From Ilyobacter_A sp963668015 (lineage in GTDB: Bacteria; Fusobacteriota; Fusobacteriia; Fusobacteriales; Fusobacteriaceae), in the NCBI GenBank assembly GCA_963668015.2, contig CAXXCR010000027.1:70662-134661 (forward strand): a stretch of DNA of 64,000 nt, in the 5' to 3' direction. The notes beneath the pieces were generated by a model that saw only the letters and a list, made by a program, of their open reading frames with translations, did not search any database and had not been told where the DNA came from. A program made the position numbers and the translations under genes. Positions 17,068 through 25,883 of this stretch are shown piece by piece (position 1 is the first letter of the stretch; each line of letters starts with the position of its first letter).

Positions 17068-18792
17068 TTAAATTTTTGACTTTAACTTCATATTTATAGA
17101 TATTCCCATCCCAAGTATAAACCAGAATACAGGCGCCACAGATACCAAACTGTCGTTAAACATTGCAGCTGCAAGATATCCAGTTACAGATAGAAAGCTG
17201 GCAAATCCAAAAACTTCATAAAAGTCATCAAAACTTCTCCTCCAGTATATCATTAATGACTGAAAAAAGTAAGAGGCACACATCAAAATAAAAAATATAA
17301 GTGAAGGCAAACCTGTGTTTATACCTATCTGCAGGTACTGGTTGTGAGGTTTATCCACGACTATGCTCTTAGTACCAAAACTCAAAAGTTTCCCGAAATA
17401 ATCTTCCTGCGGAAAAACTATTGAATAGGTATCGGGGCCAAACCCAAGTACCAGGCAGTCCCTTAGAATAGGTATACTCCTAGACCATATATACACCCTC
17501 TTAGACCCCTTCCTCACATATTCATCAAATACTCTTATCCTCTTAGGAGAAATTATTTTTACCCTGTTACCATTTGCACTAATTGTCTCGAAACCATTTT
17601 CTGTGCTTAGAAACTCATAGTTTATATTTTCATGTCTAAAAAGCCACATATCCTTGTATTTTTTATTTCTTGTAAAACTGTATCCCTTAAATTTACCGCC
17701 TAATATCCTCTTCCTTCCATCTTCTACTACAGGTACCTCTCCCCCATTATATCCTTTGAAGACCAGATTACCATTTTCTCGGCTTACAAGGAGCTTTTCG
17801 TTGAGTCCCTCAATTACCAATGTTCCGTCTTTTTCACTTATGCTTCTTAGCTTAACCCGATCACCCAGGGTCATGTTATATAGCTTTTTCCCTAAAGTAT
17901 TTTTGGAAACACTGTTCATCATTACGGTCAAAAAAACTGAAAGAGCTAGAATTATTAAAGTTTTCTGCTTATTTTCCAGGAGTTTCTTCCAGAAAAACAG
18001 CACAAACAAAATTAGAGTAAACTGACCTGCAAGCAGTCCAGCCCTTGATCTGCAGCCTATCCAGTTGGCGAATACCAGCAAATAAAATCCACCTGCCAAA
18101 ACTATCTGCCATTTTTTCTTTACAAAAAAATATGTGAGAAGGCTCAAAAACAACAGCATTACCATATATGATCCCACAAAATTGGTGTTGTACATTGTGC
18201 TATATATAGTATATTTATCAAATGTGAAGCTAAGCTTTTCCGCAAGTTTTTCATATGCTGCTGGAAGTATAAGCAGTTTTCCGAACTTAGATTTAAACAG
18301 ATCCATCCCAAAGTATTGAAGCACTCCTATTGTTCCAGCTACTAAAGTTGAAAAATACAGCGCTCCTATTGCTATTTTAAAATCCATTTTATCATTCAAG
18401 ATGTTTATCGAAAAAAAGCATATTACGACATAGGAAAACAGGACTGCTACCCCCTCATACCTGTCAGCTACTCCAACTATCGCCACTTCTGAAAAAGGTG
18501 AATATATAGTTGACAGTATCACATACAGTAGGTATCCTCCCAGAAATATGTAGATATACGTCTTTTTAATATCTCTTTTTATAAGTAGGACAACAAGCAT
18601 AAGCAGTGCAGATATATTTATAGTCATGGCCTTATAATATGAAAAAAAGTCGTAGTTTTTCTCCCCCAAAGGCCAGGCGAAATATGCCAGGCTTCCATAA
18701 GGTGTGTCATATACCTTTAAATATACTATAAGTGGTGTAATCGCCAGCAAAAATACCAGCGGCAGTATTGTTAGTATCTTCTTTTTCTCCAT
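17068..18792 (-). CDS. O-antigen ligase/polymerase-like membrane protein (WaaL/Wzy type) with large loop insertion
   Basis: A 574-residue polytopic membrane protein with about ten or more hydrophobic segments. It carries the Wzy_C-type features GFGPDTYSIVFPQED (near 440-454) and KPHNQYLQIGINTGLPSL (471-488), typical of WaaL ligases and related polymerases. Between residues ~302 and ~412 there is a soluble, strand-rich insertion (repeated short stretches such as GTLVIEGLNEKLLVSRENG). It would sit in the large periplasmic loop and makes the protein longer than usual for the family. It probably joins or polymerises lipid-linked glycans. It lies downstream of the epimerase at 18886 on the same strand. 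Ligase versus polymerase cannot be decided from sequence. Confidence 0.8.
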   Translation of the reverse strand: MEKKKILTILPLVFLLAITPLIVYLKVYDTPYGSLAYFAWPLGEKNYDFFSYYKAMTINISALLMLVVLLIKRDIKKTYIYIFLGGYLLYVILSTIYSPFSEVAIVGVADRYEGVAVLFSYVVICFFSINILNDKMDFKIAIGALYFSTLVAGTIGVLQYFGMDLFKSKFGKLLILPAAYEKLAEKLSFTFDKYTIYSTMYNTNFVGSYMVMLLFLSLLTYFFVKKKWQIVLAGGFYLLVFANWIGCRSRAGLLAGQFTLILFVLFFWKKLLENKQKTLIILALSVFLTVMMNSVSKNTLGKKLYNMTLGDRVKLRSISEKDGTLVIEGLNEKLLVSRENGNLVFKGYNGGEVPVVEDGRKRILGGKFKGYSFTRNKKYKDMWLFRHENINYEFLSTENGFETISANGNRVKIISPKRIRVFDEYVRKGSKRVYIWSRSIPILRDCLVLGFGPDTYSIVFPQEDYFGKLLSFGTKSIVVDKPHNQYLQIGINTGLPSLIFFILMCASYFFQSLMIYWRRSFDDFYEVFGFASFLSVTGYLAAAMFNDSLVSVAPVFWFILGMGISINMKLKSKI

Positions 18793-18885
18793 TATTGTAT
18801 CCCTCTTTCAACTGTTTTATCTTTTATATTTAATGTTATAAACCTCTTCAAAACTGCTAAAATACTTTCGACTAGACTCAAGTAG

Positions 18886-19821
18886 TTAATAATCTATATC
18901 CCTGTGTCTTTGGAGGTAGATATCTATCCCGTTTTTCAAACTATATTCAGGCTCTATTTTAAAGAGGCTTTTTAATTTACCGTTGTCCAGTCTAGATCTT
19001 TTTATGTCGCCATCCCTTTCCTTCTCATACAAAGCTTCTCCGCTATATGACAATTTTTCTGCCATATATTTAAAAAGATCATTTATGCATATTTCTGAAT
19101 TTGTAGATACGTTAATTATCTCATCTTCTACATTGTTTTTAAGCGCCATATAATTTGCTTTCGCAATATCTTTTACATATATAAAGTCCCTCGTCTGCTC
19201 TCCGTTGCCTTCTATGACTATACTCTCCCCTTTTTGCATATTATGGTAAAATATTGAGATAACACCGGCTTCACCGTGCCTGCTCTGCCTTTCGCCATAC
19301 ACATTTGCATACCTAAATATTATATATTTCAACCCATATAATTGCGAGTATAATTTTATATAATTTTCACCAGTTAGCTTGCTTAGTCCGTAAAAAGATT
19401 GCGGCCAGGTACTATCTCCCTCTTTTAATGGGACAGCTTTAGAATTCCCATACACAGCTGCGCTGCTGGAAAAAAGAATTTTCTTGACTCCGTATTTAAC
19501 AGAAAGATCCATCAAATTTATCAAGCCGAGTATATTCTGTTCGGCGTCGTATACAGGGTTGTCCATCGAATCCTTTACACTTATTTGTGCAGCATTGTGT
19601 ATAATGTAGTCTATCTTCTTTTCTTCAAACAGTGACTCCAGCTGTATCTTGTCCCTGATGTCAAATCTATGGAATTCTATTTCAAAGTCTTTTATATTTT
19701 CATACTTTCCACTTATAAGGTTGTCTACTACGATAATCTCGTAGTTTTCATCATTTAAAAGCTCCTCAACTGTATGAGAACCTATAAATCCGGCCCCACC
19801 CGTTATTAAAACCCTCTCCAT
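18886..19821 (-). CDS. NAD-dependent nucleotide-sugar epimerase (UDP-glucose 4-epimerase family)
   Basis: An extended short-chain dehydrogenase of 311 residues. The NAD site is GGAGFIGSH near residues 7-15, and the catalytic Tyr-x-x-x-Lys is in FYGLSKLTGENY near 145. ANVYGERQSRHGEAGVISIF is typical of C4-epimerases for UDP-sugars, including the WbpP/WbgU group. It may supply UDP-galactose or an N-acetyl form, or a uronic acid form. It is distinct from the GalE at 55952. A GAGG site lies seven bases upstream of the ATG. It is transcribed away from the plus-strand operon at 20021. Confidence 0.85.
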   Translation of the reverse strand: MERVLITGGAGFIGSHTVEELLNDENYEIIVVDNLISGKYENIKDFEIEFHRFDIRDKIQLESLFEEKKIDYIIHNAAQISVKDSMDNPVYDAEQNILGLINLMDLSVKYGVKKILFSSSAAVYGNSKAVPLKEGDSTWPQSFYGLSKLTGENYIKLYSQLYGLKYIIFRYANVYGERQSRHGEAGVISIFYHNMQKGESIVIEGNGEQTRDFIYVKDIAKANYMALKNNVEDEIINVSTNSEICINDLFKYMAEKLSYSGEALYEKERDGDIKRSRLDNGKLKSLFKIEPEYSLKNGIDIYLQRHRDIDY

Positions 19822-19969
19822 ATATATCCCTCCTCAAGCTATATTCCGCACACTTAATTATACTATAGAAATCTCTTTTTCCTCATATACTAAAAACTAT
19901 TTTTATTAATTTAATATTATATTTTAATTTTTTAGAGGAAATTTCTAAACAGTGCAAAAAATAATAAGT

Positions 19970-19995
19970 AGAGTTACTTCGAACTCTGTTATAAA
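19970..19995 (+). promoter_or_regulatory. Extended -10 promoter with overlapping dyad, plus-strand operon 20021-23564
   Basis: TGTTATAAA (19987-19995) is an extended -10 element 26 bases before the ATG at 20021. The dyad AGAGTT-ACTTCG-AACTCT (19970-19987) overlaps its upstream edge, where a repressor could block RNA polymerase. Confidence 0.45.
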
Positions 19996-20020
19996 TTTTA
20001 AATTGAAAGGAGGGTTTTAA

Positions 20021-21061
20021 ATGGAAAATCTCTTGCAATACGTAAACAGCTTCCAAAAAATAAAAGATTTTAAAAGCAGGTTAGTTTACGGAGATTTAAG
20101 TTTAAATAAAACCCCTCTTGTGTCGATAGCCATCACAACGTATAAAAGACCTCAGCTTCTAAAAGAGGCAATAGACAGCGCTCTAAATCAAAACGAATTC
20201 TCAAATTACGAAATAATAGTAGTGGATAACGACCCCGAGCCAGACACGGAGACTGAAAAACTTATGAAAACATACAACGACTCAAAAATTTTCTATTATA
20301 AAAATGAAACAAATTTGGGCATGCTCGGCAACTTGAATCGTTCCATAGAACTTTCAAGGGGGAAATGGTATACAATTTTACATGACGATGATCTTTTACA
20401 CGATACTTTTTTAAAAGAAATGCTAGATGTTTTAGAAAAAAATCCAAGAATTTCATTTTTAAAAGCTGCACATAATCAATTAGATGAAAGGGAGCTAAAC
20501 TGCGAAGATAAAAACAGTCGTTCTTTTAAACTTGCCTACAGACAAAAACTAGCTTCTATGACTAAGAAACTGAGAAAGTTGAGCATAATAGATTACATAG
20601 TTGGAAACCCAATAGGAGCACCTATCGGGGCTATCATGGAAAGGGAAAAAGTCATATTTCTCGGAGGCTTCAAAGAAGATACCTACCCATCCTTTGATTA
20701 TGTATTCTACACAAGATACTGCCTTGATTACAACACCTATTTCTATAATAAAAATTTATGTTCATACAGAATTTTAAAAAACGAAGGCCAAAAATCTGGG
20801 GTTATGGTTGCTGGAGCAAAAATTCATTTTGATATGATAAATGAGCTTGTAAATAAAAAATTCATAAGAAAACTTTTTTTAAAACACTATGCAACATATT
20901 ATGTTTTAAAATCAGTACAGAACACAAAAAATTTCTGGAAGGTAGATGTAAAAGAGGAGGAACTAAATTTTTTAGGAAAAAATAAAAAATTACATCCTTT
21001 GTGGAACTACTTTTACTTTATATTCAAACAAGTTTGGCAAATAAAAGCCCTTGTTAAGTAA
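20021..21061 (+). CDS. Family 2 glycosyltransferase
   Basis: A 346-residue GT-A fold transferase that would move a sugar from a nucleotide donor onto a lipid-linked glycan at the inner membrane. The start of the fold (VSIAITTYKRPQLLKEAIDS) is near residue 33, and the acidic metal site is in TILHDDDLLHD near 126. An AAAGGAGGG site precedes the ATG. It is a clear paralogue of the protein at 34077-35114, sharing the NxxF-x-K-[SL]VxGDL N-terminus and the RGKWY-x-xLHDDD block. It is the first gene of a three-gene plus-strand operon with the MBOAT and SGNH-like genes. Donor and acceptor are unknown. Confidence 0.88.
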   Translation: MENLLQYVNSFQKIKDFKSRLVYGDLSLNKTPLVSIAITTYKRPQLLKEAIDSALNQNEFSNYEIIVVDNDPEPDTETEKLMKTYNDSKIFYYKNETNLGMLGNLNRSIELSRGKWYTILHDDDLLHDTFLKEMLDVLEKNPRISFLKAAHNQLDERELNCEDKNSRSFKLAYRQKLASMTKKLRKLSIIDYIVGNPIGAPIGAIMEREKVIFLGGFKEDTYPSFDYVFYTRYCLDYNTYFYNKNLCSYRILKNEGQKSGVMVAGAKIHFDMINELVNKKFIRKLFLKHYATYYVLKSVQNTKNFWKVDVKEEELNFLGKNKKLHPLWNYFYFIFKQVWQIKALVK

Positions 21062-21140
21062 TTAAACTCGGGTCTACCTTTATTTTATCTATAAAGTTTG
21101 GCTATCTAAAAGCCAGACTCCAATATGAAAGGGGTTCATT

Positions 21141-22610
21141 ATGCTTTTTAATTCATTGGAGTTTATAATTTTCTTCATTTTGGTAACAAGTATCTACTTT
21201 GTATTGCCATATAAATTTAGATGGATACTCCTATTGAGTTCAAGTTACTATTTTTATGGTAGCTGGAATGCAAAATATTTAATTTTAATAATTATTTCTA
21301 CACTCATTGACTATTTTGCAGGTATCATGATGGAAAACGAAAAACTTAAGCAAAAAAGAAAAAAATATTTAGCTTTAAGTCTAGCAGCAAATTTAGGAAT
21401 GTTCTTTGTATTTAAATATTTCAATTTTTTTACCGACAACCTGAATCAGTTATTTGATGCATTTGCTTTAGATCTCCAAATTTCTACTCTGAAAGTCCTA
21501 CTCCCGGTTGGAATATCTTTCTATACCTTCCAGACACTCAGCTATACGTTTGATGTATACCGTGGAGACAGAAAAGCTGAAAGACATCTCGGCTTATTTG
21601 CTACCTATGTTGCATTTTTCCCGCAACTTGTTGCAGGGCCGATAGAAAGCTCAACACACTTACTTCCACAATTTAGAAAAAAATTTGACTTTGATTATAT
21701 AAGGATGACCGCTGGTCTAAAATTAATGCTTTGGGGATTGTTTAAAAAAATAGTGGTGGCAGACAGGGCCGCAGTCATTGTAAACAATATATACAATGAC
21801 GTTTATAGCCATAGCGGCTTAACCTTACTCATAGCCTCACTTTGTTTTGGTGTACAAATTTACTGTGATTTTTCAGGGTACTCCGACATAGCTATCGGTT
21901 CTGCAAAAGTTATGGGATTCGACTTAATAGAAAACTTTAAAATACCTTACTATTCGAAATCTATTTCAGAATTCTGGAGAAGATGGCATGTTTCGCTTGG
22001 AAAATGGTTTAAAGACTATCTTTACATTTCCCTCGGCGGAAATAAGGTATCAAAATATAAGTATTACAGAAATTTAATGATAGTTTTTCTTGTAAGCGGA
22101 CTATGGCACGGTGCAAGCTGGAATTTTGTTATCTGGGGTGCGCTGCACGGTATTTATATCACTTTAGAAATCTCCACTAAAAAACAAAGAGAAGCTTTTT
22201 ACAAAGCTATCGGTTTGACGAAGTATCCTAATTTTAAAAAAATGATTCATATAATTTCCACTTTTTCATTGGTAACTTTTTCCTGGATATTTTTTAGAGC
22301 TAATACGCTTAAAGATGCTTTATATATAGTAGCTAACACATTCAGCAACCTGAATAGTTATACTACACTTCAAGGCATTAGCAGTTCCTTAGAGGCTTTG
22401 AAAATAGGTAAAGTTGCTTTTATGGTAACAATTCTCTCAATGGTAATATTAGAATTGTTCCACATAAACCTAAGATCTAAAAAAATACATCATCTTTTTC
22501 AAAACAAACCAGTTTTTATCCGTTGGGGTATTTACTACTCCCTAATTCTCTGGATTATAATGTTTGGCATATTTGGTACTGCGAACGAATTCATATATTT
22601 TCAATTTTAA
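21141..22610 (+). CDS. MBOAT family O-acyltransferase (AlgI/DltB type)
   Basis: A 489-residue membrane-bound O-acyltransferase with about ten membrane segments. The family motif SEFWRRWHVSLGKWFKDYLY is at ~275-294, with His283. The presumed catalytic His323 is in SGLWHGASWNF, and VAGPIES is at about 164-170. It would pass acetyl groups from the cytoplasm across the inner membrane for transfer to a polysaccharide, as AlgI does for alginate. It lies 79 bases after the glycosyltransferase and is followed within 15 bases by an SGNH-type partner, the arrangement expected for an O-acetylation module. Confidence 0.92.
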   Translation: MLFNSLEFIIFFILVTSIYFVLPYKFRWILLLSSSYYFYGSWNAKYLILIIISTLIDYFAGIMMENEKLKQKRKKYLALSLAANLGMFFVFKYFNFFTDNLNQLFDAFALDLQISTLKVLLPVGISFYTFQTLSYTFDVYRGDRKAERHLGLFATYVAFFPQLVAGPIESSTHLLPQFRKKFDFDYIRMTAGLKLMLWGLFKKIVVADRAAVIVNNIYNDVYSHSGLTLLIASLCFGVQIYCDFSGYSDIAIGSAKVMGFDLIENFKIPYYSKSISEFWRRWHVSLGKWFKDYLYISLGGNKVSKYKYYRNLMIVFLVSGLWHGASWNFVIWGALHGIYITLEISTKKQREAFYKAIGLTKYPNFKKMIHIISTFSLVTFSWIFFRANTLKDALYIVANTFSNLNSYTTLQGISSSLEALKIGKVAFMVTILSMVILELFHINLRSKKIHHLFQNKPVFIRWGIYYSLILWIIMFGIFGTANEFIYFQF

Positions 22611-22625
22611 ACGGAGGTGAGTAAC

Positions 22626-23564
22626 TTGAAAAACCATATTAAAGAAAGCCTCCTATTTATCGGCATACTTATACTTATTGTGTTTTCACTGTCAGCTTTT
22701 ATGAATTCGAGATTTTCACCATTTGGATACAACATAAAAAGATATCCAAATATTCAAGAGGCTACTTTCAATTCAGATTTAATTTTTTTAGGTAGTTCGC
22801 AGACTTACAGTGGTTTTAATCCTCAAATCTTTGACAAAAATCTCAAAATTAACTCTTATAATCTCGGAACACCAGCCGAAGTTTCAGTGGTGACCTACTA
22901 CAGATTTAAAGATGCCGTAGAAAAATCATCTCCTAAGGTGGCCATAGTAGATATTTATCCGCGTACACTTCGTTCAGAAATAAACTCAAGATACATACGC
23001 CAATGGTTTGACAGTCTTTCGTACTCTAACAAAATAGATTTGGCCAGTGAACTTTCTTTGGGAGACAGGGTAAAACTATTCTTAAATTTAAGCCATATGG
23101 ATGAGAAAATAATAGAAGTGATTATGAGCTTCTCTCAAAAAAGACTCGAAGGATATAAAGGTTTCGTCTCCAGTAAAAACAGAGCAAGCCTTCTTGAACT
23201 GAAAGCTGACAAAAAATTTCAAGGATACCTCTTCGAGATGAATGATAACGTTATAAAAAATATGGAATATTTAGACAAAATTATAGGTTTAGCTGAGAAA
23301 AAAAATATCAAATTAATTTTTGTCACTACCCCATTGCCTTCTACATCTCTACAGGGCATAGAAAATTATAATGAGATAAATTTATTTATAAGTAATCATT
23401 TGAAAAAAAGAAATGTGGACTATTATGATTTTAATGTCTTAAAAAAACCCGTTTTTATTGATGATGAGGACTTCGAAGACAGCAACCACTTAAATTATTT
23501 TGGAGCAATTAAAATAAGTGACTATGTCTCTAAAAATATACTCGATGAAGAAATGTTTAAATAA
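22626..23564 (+). CDS. SGNH-like periplasmic partner of the MBOAT protein (TTG start)
   Basis: A 312-residue protein with one N-terminal membrane anchor (about residues 7-25) and a periplasmic SGNH-hydrolase-like domain. The candidate Ser is in IFLGSSQTYSGF near residue 57, and the candidate Asp-His pair is in EDSNHLNYFGA near the C-terminus. This resembles the AlgJ/AlgX/DltD group that moves acetyl groups onto glycans together with MBOAT proteins. The frame opens at a GTG inside the GGAGG site. The better start is the TTG at 22626, eight bases after GGAGG. Function is inferred from the motifs and the MBOAT neighbour. Confidence 0.75.
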   Translation: MKNHIKESLLFIGILILIVFSLSAFMNSRFSPFGYNIKRYPNIQEATFNSDLIFLGSSQTYSGFNPQIFDKNLKINSYNLGTPAEVSVVTYYRFKDAVEKSSPKVAIVDIYPRTLRSEINSRYIRQWFDSLSYSNKIDLASELSLGDRVKLFLNLSHMDEKIIEVIMSFSQKRLEGYKGFVSSKNRASLLELKADKKFQGYLFEMNDNVIKNMEYLDKIIGLAEKKNIKLIFVTTPLPSTSLQGIENYNEINLFISNHLKKRNVDYYDFNVLKKPVFIDDEDFEDSNHLNYFGAIKISDYVSKNILDEEMFK

Positions 23565-23585
23565 CTTATATATGAAAATGAACAA

Positions 23586-23626
23586 AATAAATGGGGCAAG
23601 GAATAATACCTTGCCCCATTTATTAT
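23586..23626. terminator. Strong bidirectional terminator
   Basis: A 16-bp perfect stem (23586-23601 with 23609-23624, core ATGGGGCAAGG) with a seven-base loop lies 21 bases after the plus-strand operon. A+T-rich ends flank it on both strands. It ends the 20021-23564 operon and may also stop minus-strand transcripts arriving from 23711. Confidence 0.9.
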
Positions 23627-23689
23627 CTTATACCAAATATAATAAATTTAATAATTTTTAATAAAATGCATGATTTATTATAATGATTT

Positions 23690-23710
23690 CAATTAGCAAC
23701 TTGAGTTAAT
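23690..23710. repeat. Possible remnant of one repeat end
   Basis: ATTAGCAACTTGAGTTAA next to the stop of the gene at 23711 resembles the right end of the 345-bp repeats (AGTAGCAACTTAGGTTAA). No other part of the repeat is seen nearby, so this may be chance in A+T-rich DNA. Confidence 0.25.
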
Positions 23711-24871
23711 TTAAGAATTATCATATGTATAATAATATGAAAGCATCAATCCACAAATTACAAAAAATGATTTATGCGATATCATAGAAAAGCTTATCAA
23801 CCTTAAAACAAAGGTATATATCATCATTGTAAAAAATATTGTAAATTTAGGATTTAATTTTCTTACTTTGAACGCCTTTTTAAAAATTATAAAAAGAAAA
23901 ATTAAAAATGGTAGTAACCCTATTATCCCAAGTGATGCCAGCCACTCTAAAAATATATTATGAGAATACACTGCCCCCATTCCCTCTCCGAAAACAGCGC
24001 TCCTGGATATAATTTTTATACTCTTTAATGCAAATCCTCTCCTACCTGTAAATTTGTCATTCCCAGTTACAGATGGATCCTCCATAATCCCCTGTATAGT
24101 AAACCTCTGCACCTTAGGATATTTTTCAATAAAAGCATCGTTGGTTATTAGAGTAACAAAAATTGTAATAAAAATACCTATCCAAAAAATTCTTTTAATC
24201 TTATCCCTAAGAGTAGTTGCGCTGAGCATAAAATAAAGATACGTAACAGCTATTATTGCTGAAAAACTAGCTCCGCGGGTTGCTAATATGAACACAATCA
24301 TATAAAATGTTGCCAGCAGTAAAAATGAGCATACAATTTTAACCCAATATTTTTTACTGGTAAATAATATATAGGAAAGTGAAACTGCAACCAATCCAAA
24401 ATCTGCCGCTATCCCCACAGGATGCCTTCCGCCAATTCTGAATCTTCCAGAAACAGCTCCAAATCCTGCACTCTTATAGTAAAAGCCTAACAATACTACT
24501 CCGAGAACGCAGAAAAGCTTTATGATGAATTCAATATCTTCATCAGTAAGGGTAATAAATCTTGAAAAAAAATAAGGTACAAATGACATTCCAACAACTA
24601 ACAAGGTGTAATCCAGAGTTTCGAAAAATAATGAATGCAGCAAACTATACAAAACAATACATATCATAAGTACATCTTCCTTGAACAGCTCAAATTTTTG
24701 AGGAAAAAAAACCTGCATAAAAATATAACGCTCTGTCACTATGGCTAAAGTTAGAGGAAGGAGATAGGTGTAATCAAATATCGAATTAAATGAATAATTC
24801 AACACCATAAACACTAAAAATATCAATATAATTTTTTTTACAGTTTCGTAGCTTATAGCTAAATTAACCAA
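23711..24871 (-). CDS. O-antigen polymerase-like (Wzy) membrane protein
   Basis: About 386 residues with ten or more hydrophobic segments and a short polar loop near the C-terminus (RRGFALKSIKIISRSAVFGEGMGAVYSHNIFLEWLASLG). The VFGEGMG...HNIFLE pattern is typical of Wzy/WaaL proteins (G-x-G-x5-15-HN-x-[FY]-L). It would polymerise repeat units in the periplasm. The frame opens at GTG 24880, but the GGGGTGA site is better spaced for TTG at 24871. Glycosyltransferases follow upstream on the same strand (24916 and 25884). It is one of three such proteins in this window. Confidence 0.8.
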   Translation of the reverse strand: MVNLAISYETVKKIILIFLVFMVLNYSFNSIFDYTYLLPLTLAIVTERYIFMQVFFPQKFELFKEDVLMICIVLYSLLHSLFFETLDYTLLVVGMSFVPYFFSRFITLTDEDIEFIIKLFCVLGVVLLGFYYKSAGFGAVSGRFRIGGRHPVGIAADFGLVAVSLSYILFTSKKYWVKIVCSFLLLATFYMIVFILATRGASFSAIIAVTYLYFMLSATTLRDKIKRIFWIGIFITIFVTLITNDAFIEKYPKVQRFTIQGIMEDPSVTGNDKFTGRRGFALKSIKIISRSAVFGEGMGAVYSHNIFLEWLASLGIIGLLPFLIFLFIIFKKAFKVRKLNPKFTIFFTMMIYTFVLRLISFSMISHKSFFVICGLMLSYYYTYDNS

Positions 24872-24915
24872 TTTCCTCACCCCCTAACTATACTCTAATT
24901 ATAAATTATAACACA

Positions 24916-25851
24916 TTATTTCCTTAAATATTTTACAGCCCATTTTAAATAGCCATCAAGATTATTTCTTTTTAAAAAATATCCTATTCTGCCAATTATA
25001 TCCAGATCATAATATTGTTTGAATTCCTGAAGTATTTTTTCATTTAATTCCAAATTTTCAGTAAAGATAACTTTTTTTTCACTTAGATCGGATTTATATT
25101 TTGTTCCAGAGCTTGTGCAGTGTGTTGAGGTTTCTCCAAATCCAATATTTTGAATCTTTGACCTTATTGGGTAAACAGTATACATCCCATGTTTAAATTG
25201 AGAATAACAAGACCTAATTGCCCAAGAATCTAGTTTTTTCAAATATTGAAGTTCTAACATCTTTAATAGGTCATTACCCCCTTTTTGAAAGCGCTTTTTC
25301 TCTAAAGTATTTTTAATAAATTTTTTGTAATCAGATAAATCCCAGTTATGTTTATGCCAACGGTCTTTCCAGGTACACCACCCCCAGCTGCATCCTCTAT
25401 AAGAGAGATATACATCGTGTTTATAATCAGGGGATATATCTATAGGTGGGGCATATGCAGTAACTGACCAAATAGACTTATCTGCTTCGTATACATCAAG
25501 CGCCTCATTCAGGTATTCTAAAAAATCAGTAGAAAGTAAATCGTCATCTTCTAAAACAATTACCTTCCCATACTCATCTATAATCTGAGTCACCCCGTCT
25601 ATAACTGAACGGGCCAAACCCTTGTTCACCGGAGATTCAAATATCTCAACACTTTTGAATCCTGTTATAGTTTTTATAAATTGTCTGGTTTGAGAAACCA
25701 GTTCAGTATGCCCCTCATGCTTGGGAGCATCTGAAAAAATAAACAAAGAACTATCCTTAGCCAGCCTATTATTTTTGAGTGACTTAATCAGCTCTTCAGT
25801 TTCTTTTGGACGACTGTAAACGAATAACGCTATGGGAGCTAAAGTTTTCAT
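24916..25851 (-). CDS. Glycosyltransferase, HlpA-like family
   Basis: A 311-residue transferase with a GT-A-like N-terminus (PIALFVYSRPKETEELIKSL) and an acidic donor site VIVLEDDDLLSTDFLEYLN near residue 97. It also has the Trp-rich motif SYRGCSWGWCTWKDRW near 150. Proteins of this type sit in polysaccharide loci and are often named hemolytic protein HlpA-like, a historical label. A paralogue lies at 61981-62907 with the same motifs. GGAGGG precedes the ATG. It is 32 bases after the GT4 gene and 35 before the Wzy gene, so the three form one transcript. Confidence 0.82.
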   Translation of the reverse strand: MKTLAPIALFVYSRPKETEELIKSLKNNRLAKDSSLFIFSDAPKHEGHTELVSQTRQFIKTITGFKSVEIFESPVNKGLARSVIDGVTQIIDEYGKVIVLEDDDLLSTDFLEYLNEALDVYEADKSIWSVTAYAPPIDISPDYKHDVYLSYRGCSWGWCTWKDRWHKHNWDLSDYKKFIKNTLEKKRFQKGGNDLLKMLELQYLKKLDSWAIRSCYSQFKHGMYTVYPIRSKIQNIGFGETSTHCTSSGTKYKSDLSEKKVIFTENLELNEKILQEFKQYYDLDIIGRIGYFLKRNNLDGYLKWAVKYLRK

Positions 25852-25883
25852 CAGACCCTCCTTTAAAACAATCTATAAGCACT

